Source of the DNA: Gigantopelta aegis
Taxonomy: Eukaryota > Mollusca > Gastropoda > Neomphalida > Peltospiridae
Assembly: GCF_016097555.1 (NCBI RefSeq)
Contig: NC_054706.1
Location: 47,493,070 to 47,557,069, forward strand
Direction: 5' to 3'
DNA: 64,000 bases
Positions 13,301-27,900 of this stretch are shown one piece after another (within the stretch, counting starts at the first letter, position 1; each line of letters begins with the position of its first letter). The notes under the pieces were generated by a model. It made no database searches, was not told the DNA's origin, and was given only the letters and a program-made list of their open reading frames with translations. Made by a program: the position numbers and the translations under genes.

Positions 13301-16300
13301 TCAATTATTTTCATGGACAGTCATCAGCAACAGGGTGGGGGAGAAGAGGGCACTGCCCCCCCCCCCCCCCACCCACCCAACTCTAAAGATAATACATTTC
13401 CCTCTCCCCAAATAGAAGTCAAATTAATATATTTCTGGACTCATTGCCAACGCTTATATACATGTCTGTACATTGTACATGGATGGAAGAAGGAAGGAAT
13501 TTAAGGAAGTGTTTTATTTAACAACAAATTCAACTCATTTTATTTACGGTTATATAGTGTCGAACATACGTGAATGGTCAGACATGGTTACGGACCACAC
13601 AGATATTGAGAGAGAAAACAAGCTGTCACCACTTCATAGACTACTCTTTCTGATTAGCAGCATGGGATCTATTATATGCACCATTCTACAGACAGGATAG
13701 CACATACCACAGCCTTTGTTACACCAGTTGTGGAGCACTGGCTGGAACGATACACATGGATGGATGACACATCATAGAATACATAAATTAGGTTTTTATG
13801 AGAATGTTAACTAAAATTACTAAAATCTAAAGCCTGCTATACACTAGTAATTACAACATGCATATCTGTGCAACTTGACTGAATACAGTCTAGTCCATAT
13901 GCACTTGAATATTCCACTTGAGCCACTTGTATCAAACACAATGGTGTTATGGGCAAACCATATGATTTCAGTTTTATCACAGAATTCAAAACACTTCCTG
14001 CATTTGTTACTGCACTCAAGAAACACGTGAATTTATATGACTGTGTTTCCTGTAATATTATAATCTCTCAACACTCACACTTATCACAGGACAGGAGGCA
14101 TGTGTACAACTGACTGTACAACTGAACCTGACAACCTGTGCTATACAACCACCTGGTTCAATCTAATTAAAATTAGCTCCACTATTACATGTGGATCTAA
14201 CACCAGCCAGTTGGAGCTCATGTCCACCAATCAAAACCTTACTTGCAGAATCCTGCCAGTGATTTAAAAATAATTTGAAAACATTCCGAATTATCTTGAG
14301 GGTATACGATATGTTTCATGTGAATTACGAATGCCTTATTTAGACCAGTAGAACTAATTTTAATCGGATTGCTAACAATACTGCGTAGTCCCCAATGTCC
14401 AGGTAACGTTTCGTCTGTAAATAATAATTTAAATATTGACCAATCACACTTCGCCTTTTATAACGTTATTTGGGAGCATACAAATTCTAAAAATATCGGG
14501 CGAGTCTATTTTAGTGGCCGCAGTACAGCGAACCATACCAATACATACGGGGTGGGTTATCAGTCTTCAATTTTACATTAAAAATTATTTATTTTATAAA
14601 ATAAAACATGTTTTAAGGCATTCGTAATTCACACGAAACATGTCATATACCCTCAGGATAATTCGGAATGTTTTCAAATTATTTTTAAATCACTGGCCGG
14701 ATTCTGCAAGTAAGGTTTTGATTGGTGGACATGAGCTCCAACTGGCTGGTGTTAGATCCACATGTAATAGTGGAGCTAATTTTAATTAGTTTGAACCTGG
14801 TTTAAAAACCCATGTTTTACAGAGGCAGGTCTAGGGGGGCCTCAGGGCCCGCCCCTCCCTAAATCTTGTAACAGTTATAATTTTACTGTATATTAATTTC
14901 TTTTCTTTTTTTTACAATCCCCCTCCAAACTTCCCTTGGTATTCTGCCTCATGTCATTGGGGCCCCCCTAAATGGATTTTCTGGATCTGCCATTGTTTTA
15001 TATCTCCCAGATATAATTATACAGTTAGCCTGGCCACCTGTGCTATACAACCACCTGTTTCAAAAGACCATGTTATTTCCCAGGTATGACTATACAGTTG
15101 AACCTGGTTATACCTCTTCTATAAAACCACCTGTATTAAGAGACCATGTTAATTATCTTCACAAACCCAACAAAGAGAAAATTAGTTGGTATTTATGAAG
15201 GAAAAAATGGTCATTTTGAATTTAAAATCATTGAAAAATGAGAACCAAATTAATAAAGTATAATGCTAGATATGTTTTGCCAAAATAATAAAGATATAAA
15301 CATGTCTACTCATGGGATTATAAGCTTCTGCCGAGAGGACCTCAGATGAAATGCAATCTACCAAAGAAATCTTAATGGGGCGGGACGTAACCCAGTGATA
15401 AAGTGCTCGCTTAATTGATGTGCAATCGCTCTAGGATCGATTACTGTCAGTGGGCCCATTGGACTATTTCTTGTTCCAACAAGTGCACCACGACTGGTAT
15501 ATCAAAAACCATGGTATGTGCTTTTCTATCTGGGGAAAAGTGCATATACCGAGTAAAAGATCCCTTGATACTAATGGAAAAATGTAGCAGGTTTCTTCTC
15601 TAATACTGTATGTCAAAACTACAAAATATTTGACATCTAACAGCCGATGATTAATAAATCAATGTGCTCTAGTGGTGTTATTAATTAAATAAAATAAACT
15701 TTAACTTTAATAATTTGTCTAGTGGTTTCATAATCTTCATAAACCCGACAGAAGAAAACCGAAATTTAATCTATGGGAATACGTCATGTGACTATAAAAA
15801 CCACAGGACCACTGTGTGTGGAGCCACAAGAAGATGATAAAGTATCTTAGCTACTCCAGCCATTCACTTCTTAAATTTGTCACTGTGACTCATTCCAAAT
15901 GTCAGATGATAAAGTATCTTAGCTACTCCAGCCATTCACTTCTTAAATTTGTCACTGTGACTCATTCCAAATGTCAGATGATAAAGTATCTTAGCTACTC
16001 CAGCCATTCACTTCTTAAATTTGTCACTGTGACTCATTCCAAATGTCAGATGATAAAGTATCTTAGCTACTCCAGCCATTCACTTCTTAAATTTGTCACT
16101 GTGACTCATTCCAAATGTCAGATGATAAAGTATCTTAGCTACTCCAGCCATTCACTTCTTAAATTTGTCACTGTGACTCATTCCAAATGTCAGATGGCCT
16201 CAGCAGGAAATTGGGACAGTTGTAACAGATTACTAAAGCACTGAGAATAAAAGCAATATCGGGCCAAAGGGCCAAAAGACGTTCTTGTCATGCGAACAGA

Positions 16301-19300
16301 TCTTTGCAATAATTATTTTCAAGACAGATATGTATGAGAATCTGTCAGTGTAACTGATTATATAATTATTTCCAAATTTAAAAAAAAAAATTCTGTCCAA
16401 CTGTATATAAATGTACTTATATAAGTATATAACTGTATATAAGTGCTTATAAATGTATGAAATGTGTACATTTAGCTATAATTGTAAAATGTAAGCCACA
16501 TGGGTTTAATTCTTGACTTTAAGTAACATGCATGCACCATCTGTTCATATGCCGGTATGTGTATATACTCTGACTAGGAAAATGAATCTTAGAGCTGACC
16601 TTGAAAACATCCATCTGCTATAATCTAACTTGACTTATAAAAATCAAAGTTAGGTGGGGTTTTTACTTGATGTACTTGTACTTTCTTTCTAAACCTTTAT
16701 TTTAAATTTTATTATTGTCTTATTTATAAACAAAATTACAATGTTTATAGATTCTAATTTCACTTCTAAAAGAATAAAGTAGAGGATTAGGTTAGAAGAA
16801 AGGAAATGGATAGTAGTATATATTAACAATTGTATTTACATGTCATAATGCTTCACAGTATACCAGTAGCACATATATAATCATATATGGCTATTTTGAG
16901 TAAAAGAGGAAACCAGGGTAGTGAGTTCCCTAGAAATTAGGCAAGGCATGGTAGACCAAACACAGAGTTCGACAAATCCGCTAGCCCGACGCCCGTGGCT
17001 AGTGGTTTTTAAGTTCGGGCTAGTGAGAAACGCAAAACCACCCCCTCTCCTTATCGCTCGATCGTGTTGTTATTTTTTTCTTTTTTTTTCTTTTTCTCTC
17101 GGCTGAAATTTCATTTAATAAATTTGATTGTGACGTTTGTCATAGAATAATATCAACAACACCATCAGTATATAATAATAATACACTTGAACTAGGTCTG
17201 CAAACTGCAGTAACATGCTATCTCTTAATCGTCACAGTTACAGCATGCATTGTTTACTTTTCCCTTTGAAGTTTCTGGCACAGGAAATAAGTCTAATGAC
17301 ATGCGTGTTTTGATTGGTTGGACACGTCACGTGGTAGTTAATCTCGCACATAATTATGTTTTAGGCTAAGAACTTGGAAATCACCAATCGCGACGACATG
17401 TTAATCTCAATCAAGTAAACCCCAGTCATGCTTTGAATTTCAGTGTTTGTTTTATTTACCTATTGTTTTCAAATTTAACACTTCGCTTACATATGGTTAT
17501 CGACAACCAGAAAAACTATTTACTTTAACGGTAACAGCACATGCCTATTACGTTTGGATAATGTCTCACAGCTGCCGATACAAGATAATACCTTTTTTGT
17601 TCATCAATTAACAACGGATTAGATGTCGCCGTTCTATTCTTTTGATATCGGTCTGACATGGGATAATGCTCTGTATTTGAGCAATTGGCAGTACCGTTCC
17701 TGGCGACATGAATAGTAGGCCCTAAAAGTATAACTCACTACCAAATACACTGAACCATCTATTACCGTGTGTCACACTGTCGTACCCTCATTTAAATGTA
17801 ATTATTTTGATAGTGATTTTAGATGCCAACCATGAGTTTAATATTATTTTCCCCCGGGGGAGGGCAAAAGCGAAAACGGGACAATGACGATGGATCATAC
17901 TTGACAAAAGACCAAACGTACAACACGACAAAACTGAAAGTTAAACATAATTTAAGTGTTTGTTTCATTTTATTGTTATAGTCGTAAATGTGTAATCTTA
18001 CAAAAATTAGATAAAAATCCAGTTATAATTGATGAAGAATTTGGGCTAGTGCTTTATCTTGGTGGGCTAGTGGTTTTCACAAACCCACTAGCCCTGTGGC
18101 TAGTGACTTTTCAAAATATTTGTCATACTCTGCCAAACACTTTTGGAGCATTTTCACCATTTTCGTGGAACTTGTTTTTCATTAAAAATACACAAAAATT
18201 AATTGAAATAAACATTAATGTAATTCATGTGCTTGCTTTAATAAATGAATGGCAAAATATATAAACAGCATAATTTTTTTTATTAATAAACCTTTTTTTG
18301 TGTTTTACAAAGGCAATTTTAGAAAATTAATTTCTGAAAAAGGCTTGTTTAATCTCAAGTCAGCATGGTGCTGATGAAGACAAGATGGTGCTCGACTATT
18401 GAGGTATGGTGCTGCACCATGCTAAAACAAGCTATGGAAAACACTACAGGGTTTTTGCCATAGGGTATAGACAATAAAATTAGGTACTCCAAAATCTTGG
18501 AAAATAATAGATATATATATATATTATTGGTATTTTTTAGATAGATTAAGGTATGGCAAGATAACAGCTCTTGAAGAGTTGTCAAAGCACATGAAGTGCA
18601 GTGTCCAACATTTCGAAACATTTCAAACCCATAACCACCTAGTAGAAGCACTTATCGTCTATTTATTTTTTATTATGTACGCTCAGATTATTTTCTGGCA
18701 GAAAGCCTGGCTACATACATGTAAGCTGTTACTTTCATTTATTCATTATTTGTAGCTATTTCTCGTGCTTCTTTCCAATTACCCAGTAAGATTCAAGCAC
18801 GCTGTCCTAGGAGGACAAAGGGTTAGTGGTTAGTTATTAGTAAGAGAGAAGTTGGTGTAGTGGCCTTACACCGACCCATTGAGTCGTTAAATTCGCTCTG
18901 TGTTGGAGCCGGTACTGGGAGGTGAACCCAGTACCTATCAGCCTTATGTCTGATGGCTTAACCATGATACCACCAAAGCCGGTTGTTTGTTACTTCTACC
19001 AAGTATCTTTTATTTTTTAAATAGGCAGAAAAATTAATACCACAGACTTTGATGTACCAGTTGCAGGGTATTTATTGAGATGGGAAAAAAATACCTTCAT
19101 GGTGACTTTTTCCTTTAAAAAAAAAAAAAGGTTTTGTTTAACGACACCACAAGAGCATTTATTAATCATCGACTATTGCATGTCAAACATTTGGTAATTT
19201 TGACATAGTCTTAGAGAGGAAAGCCGCTACATTTTTCCATTAGTAGCAAGGGATCTTTTATATGCATCATCCCACTGATGGGATGGTACATACATTGTAC

Positions 19301-22300
19301 CACGGCCTTTGATATACCAGTCATGGTGCACTGGCTGGAATGAGAAATAGCCCATTGGGCCCACCGATGGGGATTGATCCGAATTTCCCTTTGAATAATC
19401 ACACGTCAGGTGAACACTCATCCACTGGGAATTCCTCAGGTTACATGCAATCATTTCACTTTACAGGATGACCCAATGCTCAGTAAACATTTCCTTTGGT
19501 CCATCTGCGAACATGTTTATAATCCATAATGACCAGACCATGCTTCTTACCTTTAACTCCCAGCAGACTGACCACACTGATACTATAGATACCATAGGTC
19601 TTGTTAATCTAATTACTCTGTTATTCCAGTCAATAGAGACACTATCTGATTACACTTATACAGCTTAATCTAATCACAAGAAAGATATACATGTATATGT
19701 GAGAAAACACTTATAGCTATTGACATCATTAAACTTCATCACCTTGGAACGCATGTATGTTCATGGAGGTCAGCTCAGGTAAACCATGGAAAATACTGGT
19801 ATCAAACAGTATTAAATTTGGTTTAAATATTTAATACAGAACCAAAACTGGCAATATCATTTGGGATTTAGTTAATACTAGTAGCATTTTTGTTTCTATT
19901 AATCCTTATTTGATAAAAAAAAAAAAAATTAACTAAAGATTGATGATTTAGATTTTTTTTTAAACTGTACATTTTTTGCCAGAGGGTATATAGGGTAAAA
20001 TTACACACCCTAAAATATTGACCATTAATGGATATTTATTTTTTATTTTTAGGTAGTTAACAGTAAAAGAACTTGGTTACAATATGTCAAAGAGCAGGGC
20101 GAGACGACATCTCTAGAGCATATTTATTTATTAATCATCGGCTAATGGTCAGACATATGATAATTTTGACAAAACATCTTAGAGAGGAAACCTGCTACAT
20201 TTTTTCCATTAGTAACACGGGATTTTTTATATGCACCATCCCAGTGGCAGGATATCACATACCACAACCTTTGAATATCAATCATCCATGGTGCACTGGC
20301 TGGAACAAAAAAGACTACCTACAGAGATCGATCCTAGACCAACCAAGCATCAGGTGAGTGCTTTACCACTGAGCTATCTTCCACCCCACTGTTAGTAAGA
20401 AGAAACCTGTTGTCATTACAGAATTGCTGTGTTTAAGCTTTAGTTTGCCAAATCATCAAATGTTAAAGCAATTTAAAGCTGAATTTGGCAAATATATAAA
20501 CCAATTCACCAAACAGCTACAGTGAAACCTCTCAAAACCGGACCCTCTGTAAACCGGAATTCCCTCAAAACTGGACGTTTTACAAAGTCCCTTTTTAAAA
20601 ACCAGGACAGAACGTAATCTCTCTAAACCGGATCCCTCTTAAAACCAGACATTTGTCTCTGTCCCAAGGAGGACCGGCCTCGGTGACGTCGTGCTTAGGC
20701 CATCGGTCTACAGGCTGGTAGGTACTGGGTTCGGATCCTAGTCAAAGCATGGGATTTTTAATCCAGATACCGACTCCAAACCCTGAATGAGTACTCCGCA
20801 AGGCTCAATGGGTAGATGTAAACCTCTTGCACCGACCAGTGATCCATAACTGGTTCAACAAAGGCCATGGTTTGTGCTATCCTGCCTGTGGGAGGCGCAA
20901 ATAAAAGATCCCTTGCTGCCTGTCGTAAAAGAGTAGCCTATGTGGCGACAGCGGGTTTCCTCTAAAAAACAGTGTCAGAATGACCATATGTTTGACGTCC
21001 AATATTCGATGATAAGATAAAAAATCAATGTGCTCTAGTGGCGTCGTTAAATAAAACAAACTTTACTTTTTTTTTACTGTCCCAAGGGAGTCCGGTTTAG
21101 AGGGGTTTCATTGTAATATGAAAACTGTGTGTCTCTTGTGTGGGTATACATGTAGCTATTTTTTTTAAATAATTCTGTTACTTGAATTTGGCTACCGATT
21201 TTCTGATCAAATTCACCAGATTGCTAAAAGAATCTGGCTTCTGGCTTAAACCCTAAAACGATATACACCTTGGCTAATTATTGCATGAGTTGCCTGTAGT
21301 ACAAGTTCTAGCTTGATTACATAATTAGCTTAATAGGAGTGTGCTAGTAACGGACCGCTAGGGATGTTTCTGATGCACTGAGACATTGGTGTTGTTGACA
21401 CAACGATTACCAGCAAACCTCCGCTCTTGACGGCAAACTCTTAACAAATACTTGAGTTTTCAAAGTGTAAATACAAGCGTGAACTAGTTTGTATCACTGG
21501 CAGTCTGCCCTGCTAAGCAGGATTTTAAACTGTAAACTTGGTGGACAAATGGAAACTCCTCAGGTTGTAAATATACATAACTTTTTAAACACACTTGTCA
21601 TTCTGCAGTTGAGTGTTTTACTGAACACTGTGTACACAAGAACAGATACAATTTGTAATAAAGCTTTCGTAAAATTAAAGTTAAAGTTGGTTTTGTTCAA
21701 TGACACCACTAGAGCACATTGATTTATTAATCATCTGCTATTGGATGTCAAACATTTGGTAATTCTGACATACAGTCTTAGAGAGGAAACCCGCTGTATG
21801 TTTCCATTAGTAGCAAGGGATCTTCTATATGCACCATCCCACAGACAGGATAGCACATACCACAACTTTTGATATATTAGTTGTGGTGCACTGGCTGGAA
21901 CAAGAAAGAGCACAATGGGTCCACTGACTGGGATTGATCCCAGACTGACCACGCATCAGATGAGTGATTTACCACTAGGCTAAGTGCCACCCCTACAAGA
22001 ATAGATACAATTTGTAATAAAACTTTCTTGAAATTAAAGACAAATTAAAAAATTTAAAAAGAATTACATGTTGGTATATTCATTATAAATGATCCAAACA
22101 TTTTAAATTTCACACCATTAGGTGTGTATTGGAGAAATAAGAAACCCATTGCTACCATGTTACAATTTCATTAGAAAGATTTATTTTTAATGTGCATTTT
22201 CTCAAACAGAACAGCACATGTCACAACCTTTGATATACCATTACACTATGCGTATGTTACCAGTAATGGGAAACCCACTGGAAGCAAATATCCAAACAGA

Positions 22301-24838
22301 CCACTAAAGTGGGTTTATGCTGATGTAGCATGTACTTCAACTGGGCACTTCTCCTGATCTCTACACCCTACATACTGGATCCAATAGATCTGCTGTCATG
22401 TTGATGGCAGATGTATCAGAAATAAATGTTTTATTTAACAATGCACTCAACACATTTTATTTACAGTTATATGGCATCAGACATATGGTTAAGGACTACA
22501 CAGATTTTGAGAGGAAACCCACTGTCACCACTACATGGGCTACTCTTTCTGATTAGCAGCAAGGGATCTTTTATTTGCGCTTCCCATAGGCAGGATAGCA
22601 CAAACCATGGCCTTTGTTGAACCAGTTATGGATCACTGGTCGGTGCAAGTGGTTTACACCTACCCATTGAGCTTTGCGGAGCACTCACTCAGGGTTTGGA
22701 GTCGGTATCTGGATTAAAAATCCCATGCCTCAACTGGGATCCAAACCCAGTATCTACCAGCCTGTAGACCAATGGCCTAACCACGATGCCGCCGAGGCCA
22801 GTAGATGTACTGGACTACACATACATGTCGTGTACATGCACGTTTAAAACAAACAAACACAAATCCATCATAACACTTTTAAAATCATACCAAGGTGCAT
22901 GTACATGAACAGGCATTATTGGCTATTCCCAAACCACTTATTTGATTTGCAGAAATCAATATTGTTTAAACCAACGTACAAGGTACAAATATACCTTTGT
23001 ATTATTATGACATCCTCCATTACCGACCCATGCAATGCTAATTTATGTAACTATACGGTATACGTGTATGTATTGCATGTACATGTCCATACATGTATCA
23101 AATTCGACGTAATGGCTCAAGGTATTATAGCATCTGTTAAAGCGTCATACTGTTGATTTTCTTGTTAACAAGTAATAAAAGTGTAATAACATCCCAGCAT
23201 GAAACAAAACCACATCCTTACCGAGTGACAAACATGATATATTATGAATGAGTCATTGACTAACACAAGTATAAATATATCTCCATGAAAGGAACGTCTG
23301 CTTAACAACAACACAGCATGTTGCTTTATTATCACCAGCTATTCAAAGATGTCCATCTGTTAAATTTGGTCTTGAAAATTAGAGAAGAAACCCGATGCTG
23401 ACACATGGCTGCTCTAATTACCATCACGGGTTACAGATCTTTATAAATTGCATGAACAATTTTTTTATTCATGCATCATTTACTGTATGCAATTTTAGTT
23501 AGCATAATTGATTTACCGTGTGCACAAATTTACTGATCACTGTCTGATCAGTGACATATATTAATGTGTGTTATACCGTGAACTGTCTTAACTGACATCA
23601 AGGACTGATTGATATAGTACAATACCAATCAGTAAGCATTGATTAGAACAGGAAATAATAAACCACAATATGAAAAGGATATTAAATCAATGAATCCACT
23701 TTATTTTGTTAATAACCACACAATAGTAATAGTTAATAGTTTGTTTTGTTTAACAACATCACTGGAGCACATTGCTTAATTAATCATCGGCTATTGGATG
23801 TCAAAAACCATTTTGGTAGTCACCAGAGGAAACCCATTACATTTTTCCTAATGCAGCAAGGGATCTTTTATATGCATATTCCCACAGACAGGAAAGCACA
23901 TACCAAGGCCTCTGACCAGTTTTGGTACACTGGTTGGAACGAGAAAAAACTCAATCAGCTGAATTGATCCACTGAGGTGGTTCGATCCTGCAACGTAAGC
24001 ACCTCAGGTGAGCACTCAACTGAATGAGCTAAATCCCGTTCAGCTTCAGCATATTATCATGATTGAAACCGAAACTAAAGCTAATCAAGCCTGTTAGATC
24101 TGAGACAAGCACATCATCTAAACTAAGGTATACATCATGTATGTTTCTTTAACAACACCTCAGCAAATTTCATCTGTGGATGCACAGTAGTAGTAATACC
24201 CGGTACTGTCAGTAGCTACATTGAATAACATATATGATAACAGTAATCATAATGGCAAAACTTGCAAGAATGTAACAAGAAGAAAAATCTGCTACCATTG
24301 CACCTGTTACTCTTGCAAGAGATATTTAATATGCTATTTTCCCCCGATAGGACAGCACACACCACAGACTTTGATCCATCAGTCATGAGTCATGAAGCAC
24401 TGGTTATGAGGCAAAATGAGTTACTGGGGTCCGACAGATGTTTAAATTCTTTGCATGTGTTTTAGAGCCCGTCAAGTGGACACCTGTCCCCTGCAGAGCT
24501 CCATCTCACCTCTGGCTCGGCTGAGTGACATCTACATGTACATGTTACCACACCTTTACAAAGTTGACAGTATAATACACTAACTCAGAGATTTTTAACC
24601 TCTCTGGTATTGTCATCCTGTCAGTAGCTTTTCAAAGCAAGCCATCATAAACCATACACAGCACACACAAAAAAAGGATAACCTCAGCATCTTGTTTTAT
24701 TTTTCAAAGTTTAGTCATTTAGTTGTCTAGCATGTATGGCTGTTTCTACACTTGGTCTGGAAATCAACTCCAGCCACATTAGGCTGCTGCTATTAAAAAA
24801 TCTTTCCCAATAGACTGGATAGTACCTACATGACCTTT

Positions 24839-24928
<90 letters not shown>

Positions 24929-27900
24929 TAAAGAATGAGGAAACATGTTGCTACCAATATATAGGCTACTCCTACAAAAAACAAGCAAGAGGATTTTTTA
25001 TATGCCATTGCTTAGACAGGACAATACATGCCACAGCCTTTGACATATCAGATGACGGGCACTGGTTAAGATAATAAAAACCAAAGTCCATAACGGGTGA
25101 TCAATCCTAAATTTGAGCTACATACAACCCTCGGCTTTTGCCAAGAATATCTGTTACAACATTATACCAAAAAAAAAATCTAAAATGTTCCAAGTCTGAA
25201 CCATGCAGATATATTCTAGTATTTCAAAATAAACTTAGTGAACACAACTACAAACAACAGATCACATGAAATTTCATATCTACCTGCACATTGTCTATGG
25301 GCATGTCAACATACACCGTGTGTAAATGGGGGGTTGTTTTTCTTGTTCTAAAAATTCCTTTCAGAAGAGTAAATACAATTGTGTATGCATGTATCTGTTG
25401 CGTACAGGTACCTCTACTTGTATGTGTATTCTAGGATTTTGTAGTAAGCAGTTGTAAACCGTAATACAAAGAAATTCTCTGATGCAAGTATATTCCTTCA
25501 ACTTGCTCTATAAAGAAATATATATAGATCTACATGTATTACTGTACATGTAGTTTTACCGTACATGTAGCTTTACCACACACGTAGCTTTGCCGCACAC
25601 GTAGCTTTACCGCACACGTAGCATTACCACACGTAGCTGTACCGCACAAGTAGCTTTACTGTACACGTAGCTTTACTGTACACGTAGCTTTGCCGTACAT
25701 CTAGCTTTACCGTACATATAGCTTTGCCATACATGTAGCTTTACTGTACATGTAGCTTTACCGCACATGCATGCAGCTTTACCGTACACATACCTTTACC
25801 CAGTGTTCGAAATAGGCACTTGTCCGTTTGTCCCAAATAGTGAAAATCTATTCGGACAAGCAAAATGTGCCTTGGTGGTTGTCCAGTGGACAAGTAGAAA
25901 TTTTCAGTGCAATTTTATTTTGAGCAATCAAAGACATCATCCCAGTACTTGAATAAAAGAAATAATTTATTTGGACAAGTGAAAATATTGGTGGACAAAT
26001 AATTTTTAGATGTATTTGTCCGGTGGACTAGTGAAAAATTATTCTTATTTCTATCACGCTTTACCGTACACGCAGCTTTACCGTACATCCAACTTTACCG
26101 TGCATGCAGCTTTACCGTGCATGCAGCTTTACCGTGCATGTAGCTTTACCGTGCATGTAGCTTTACCATGCATGTAGCTTTACTGCACATGTAGCTTTAC
26201 CGATGGCGATACATACTTGTACCCAGGGAACAGTTTCTTCATAGCGATTCACTACACAAATTTCAGAGATCGCTACACAATTCTGAAATATTTAAACAGT
26301 AGTTGCTAATAAATTTTCAATTGACTAGATATATCGCTGAAGATTTTGAAAACAAATTGTTCCCCGTGTACCTCAATGAAGGCATTTGCCATCAGTTCAA
26401 AACTGCAATATCAGTTTGTAGTGTTTAATAAAAGTTTCATAACGTGCCAAAAATTAATGGTTCCCACCCTCTCTATTTTTTTAACTTATTTCCTCCTAAA
26501 TGTTTTTACTTTAGGTGCAGTACTCCTAGCTTAGACGGTTAACTTCAAGCCTTAATTGTACGACCCACTGCACCTCAAACCGGTGTTCTACTATGTACAA
26601 TGTACATGTATATCTTGCTCCCACATTTTTACAATTTGCTTGGGTTGTATAGCTTGCCAAGTTTCATTATTTTTAGTTGGCTTGGGTATTACGCAAGAAT
26701 TATAGAGTAAAAACAAATATTTAAAAGTTGATCTTTTACATCAATAGGACTAATTAAAGCCAGGTTATTTTGCCAACTCTTTCATTCAGAATATTACACA
26801 CTCTTTTTATGAAAATTACCGTACCATTCATAAGATTTTCCATGTGCAAATTGTTATTGTTTTTACGTGTTTTCCATGTAATCTACTTGTCATGCATGAA
26901 TGTATAGTGTTAATGCACTTCCACCATTATCCAGTGTTGTAAATATCTATTTAATTATATATTGTCGCTGAAATAACAAAACCTCTTATCTGCATTTTCA
27001 TTGTTTTTCAATAGACAAAAACAAATAAAGCCTTTATTCTTCATATCATGGTTCTCAAGAGCTATTTGTTACACTGAATCAGCTTGTAACAAGATAGTTT
27101 TTTTCATCTCCCGAAAAACACAGAAAATGCAGATACGAGGTTTTCTTTGTTCAGTGACGAATTATGCAGTAATATATTATAATAAACTTGTAAGTTGCAC
27201 AAATTAGCAATAAAGAACTTGAACTGTGTACAATGAGTGTATATTTAGTAGACCACATACACATAAGAATATAGAAAAAAGACAGCCAAATTAATGAGCT
27301 TGCAGCGAAGTCACTAGACCATGTAATAAAATCAAACAAGTAGAGGAATTCAAGACGCCTATGTATACTAAATGGCAATCTTCAAAATGAAACACAGTGC
27401 TGTTCCTTTGGTCCACACATAATCCTCATACTATCTACAAGTACCAACAAAAGAGTAAAGGTCGACAAGGGTCATTTGGCCACACTAATTTAAACAAGTA
27501 CAGATCAACAAGATTGATTCATGTACTGTAGTAAATGTGTACATATAATGTAGTTATCAAATATATAAAAAAATTTAACAACACCACTAGACCACATTGA
27601 TTTATTGATCATCAGCTATTGGATGTCAAACATTTGGTAATTTTTACATATAGTCTCAGAGAGAAAACCAGCTACATTTTTTCCATTAGTAGCAAGGGAT
27701 CTTTTATGTGCACCATTCCATAGACAGGATAGTACAAGGCCTTTGAGATACCAGTTGTGGTGCACTGGCTGAAATGAGAAATAGCCCAATGGGTCCACCA
27801 ACACTGAACAGGGATCGATCCCAGACTGACCGTGCATCAAGCGAGTGCTTTACCACTGGGCTACGTCCCACCTTTGGCTACACTAACAAACGAGTACAGG

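Larger units (their letters stand above)
20425..21255. mobile_element. TTTGGC TIR element, split copy
   Basis: Left part 20425-20517 has TTTAAGC plus several TTTGCC/TTTGGC motifs. Right part 21116-21255 ends CTGGCTTAAACCCTAAAA, matching the end of the 4.6-kb copy. The two halves are separated by the CAGTGAAACC MITE. Confidence 0.45.

Noticed and set aside
15816-16244. 142-codon repetitive open frame as a protein gene
   Set aside because: Explained by a 72-bp tandem repeat whose length is a multiple of three; no splice sites or homology.
24779-25008. Open frames rich in SLSLSL
   Set aside because: Translation of the (AG)n microsatellite.
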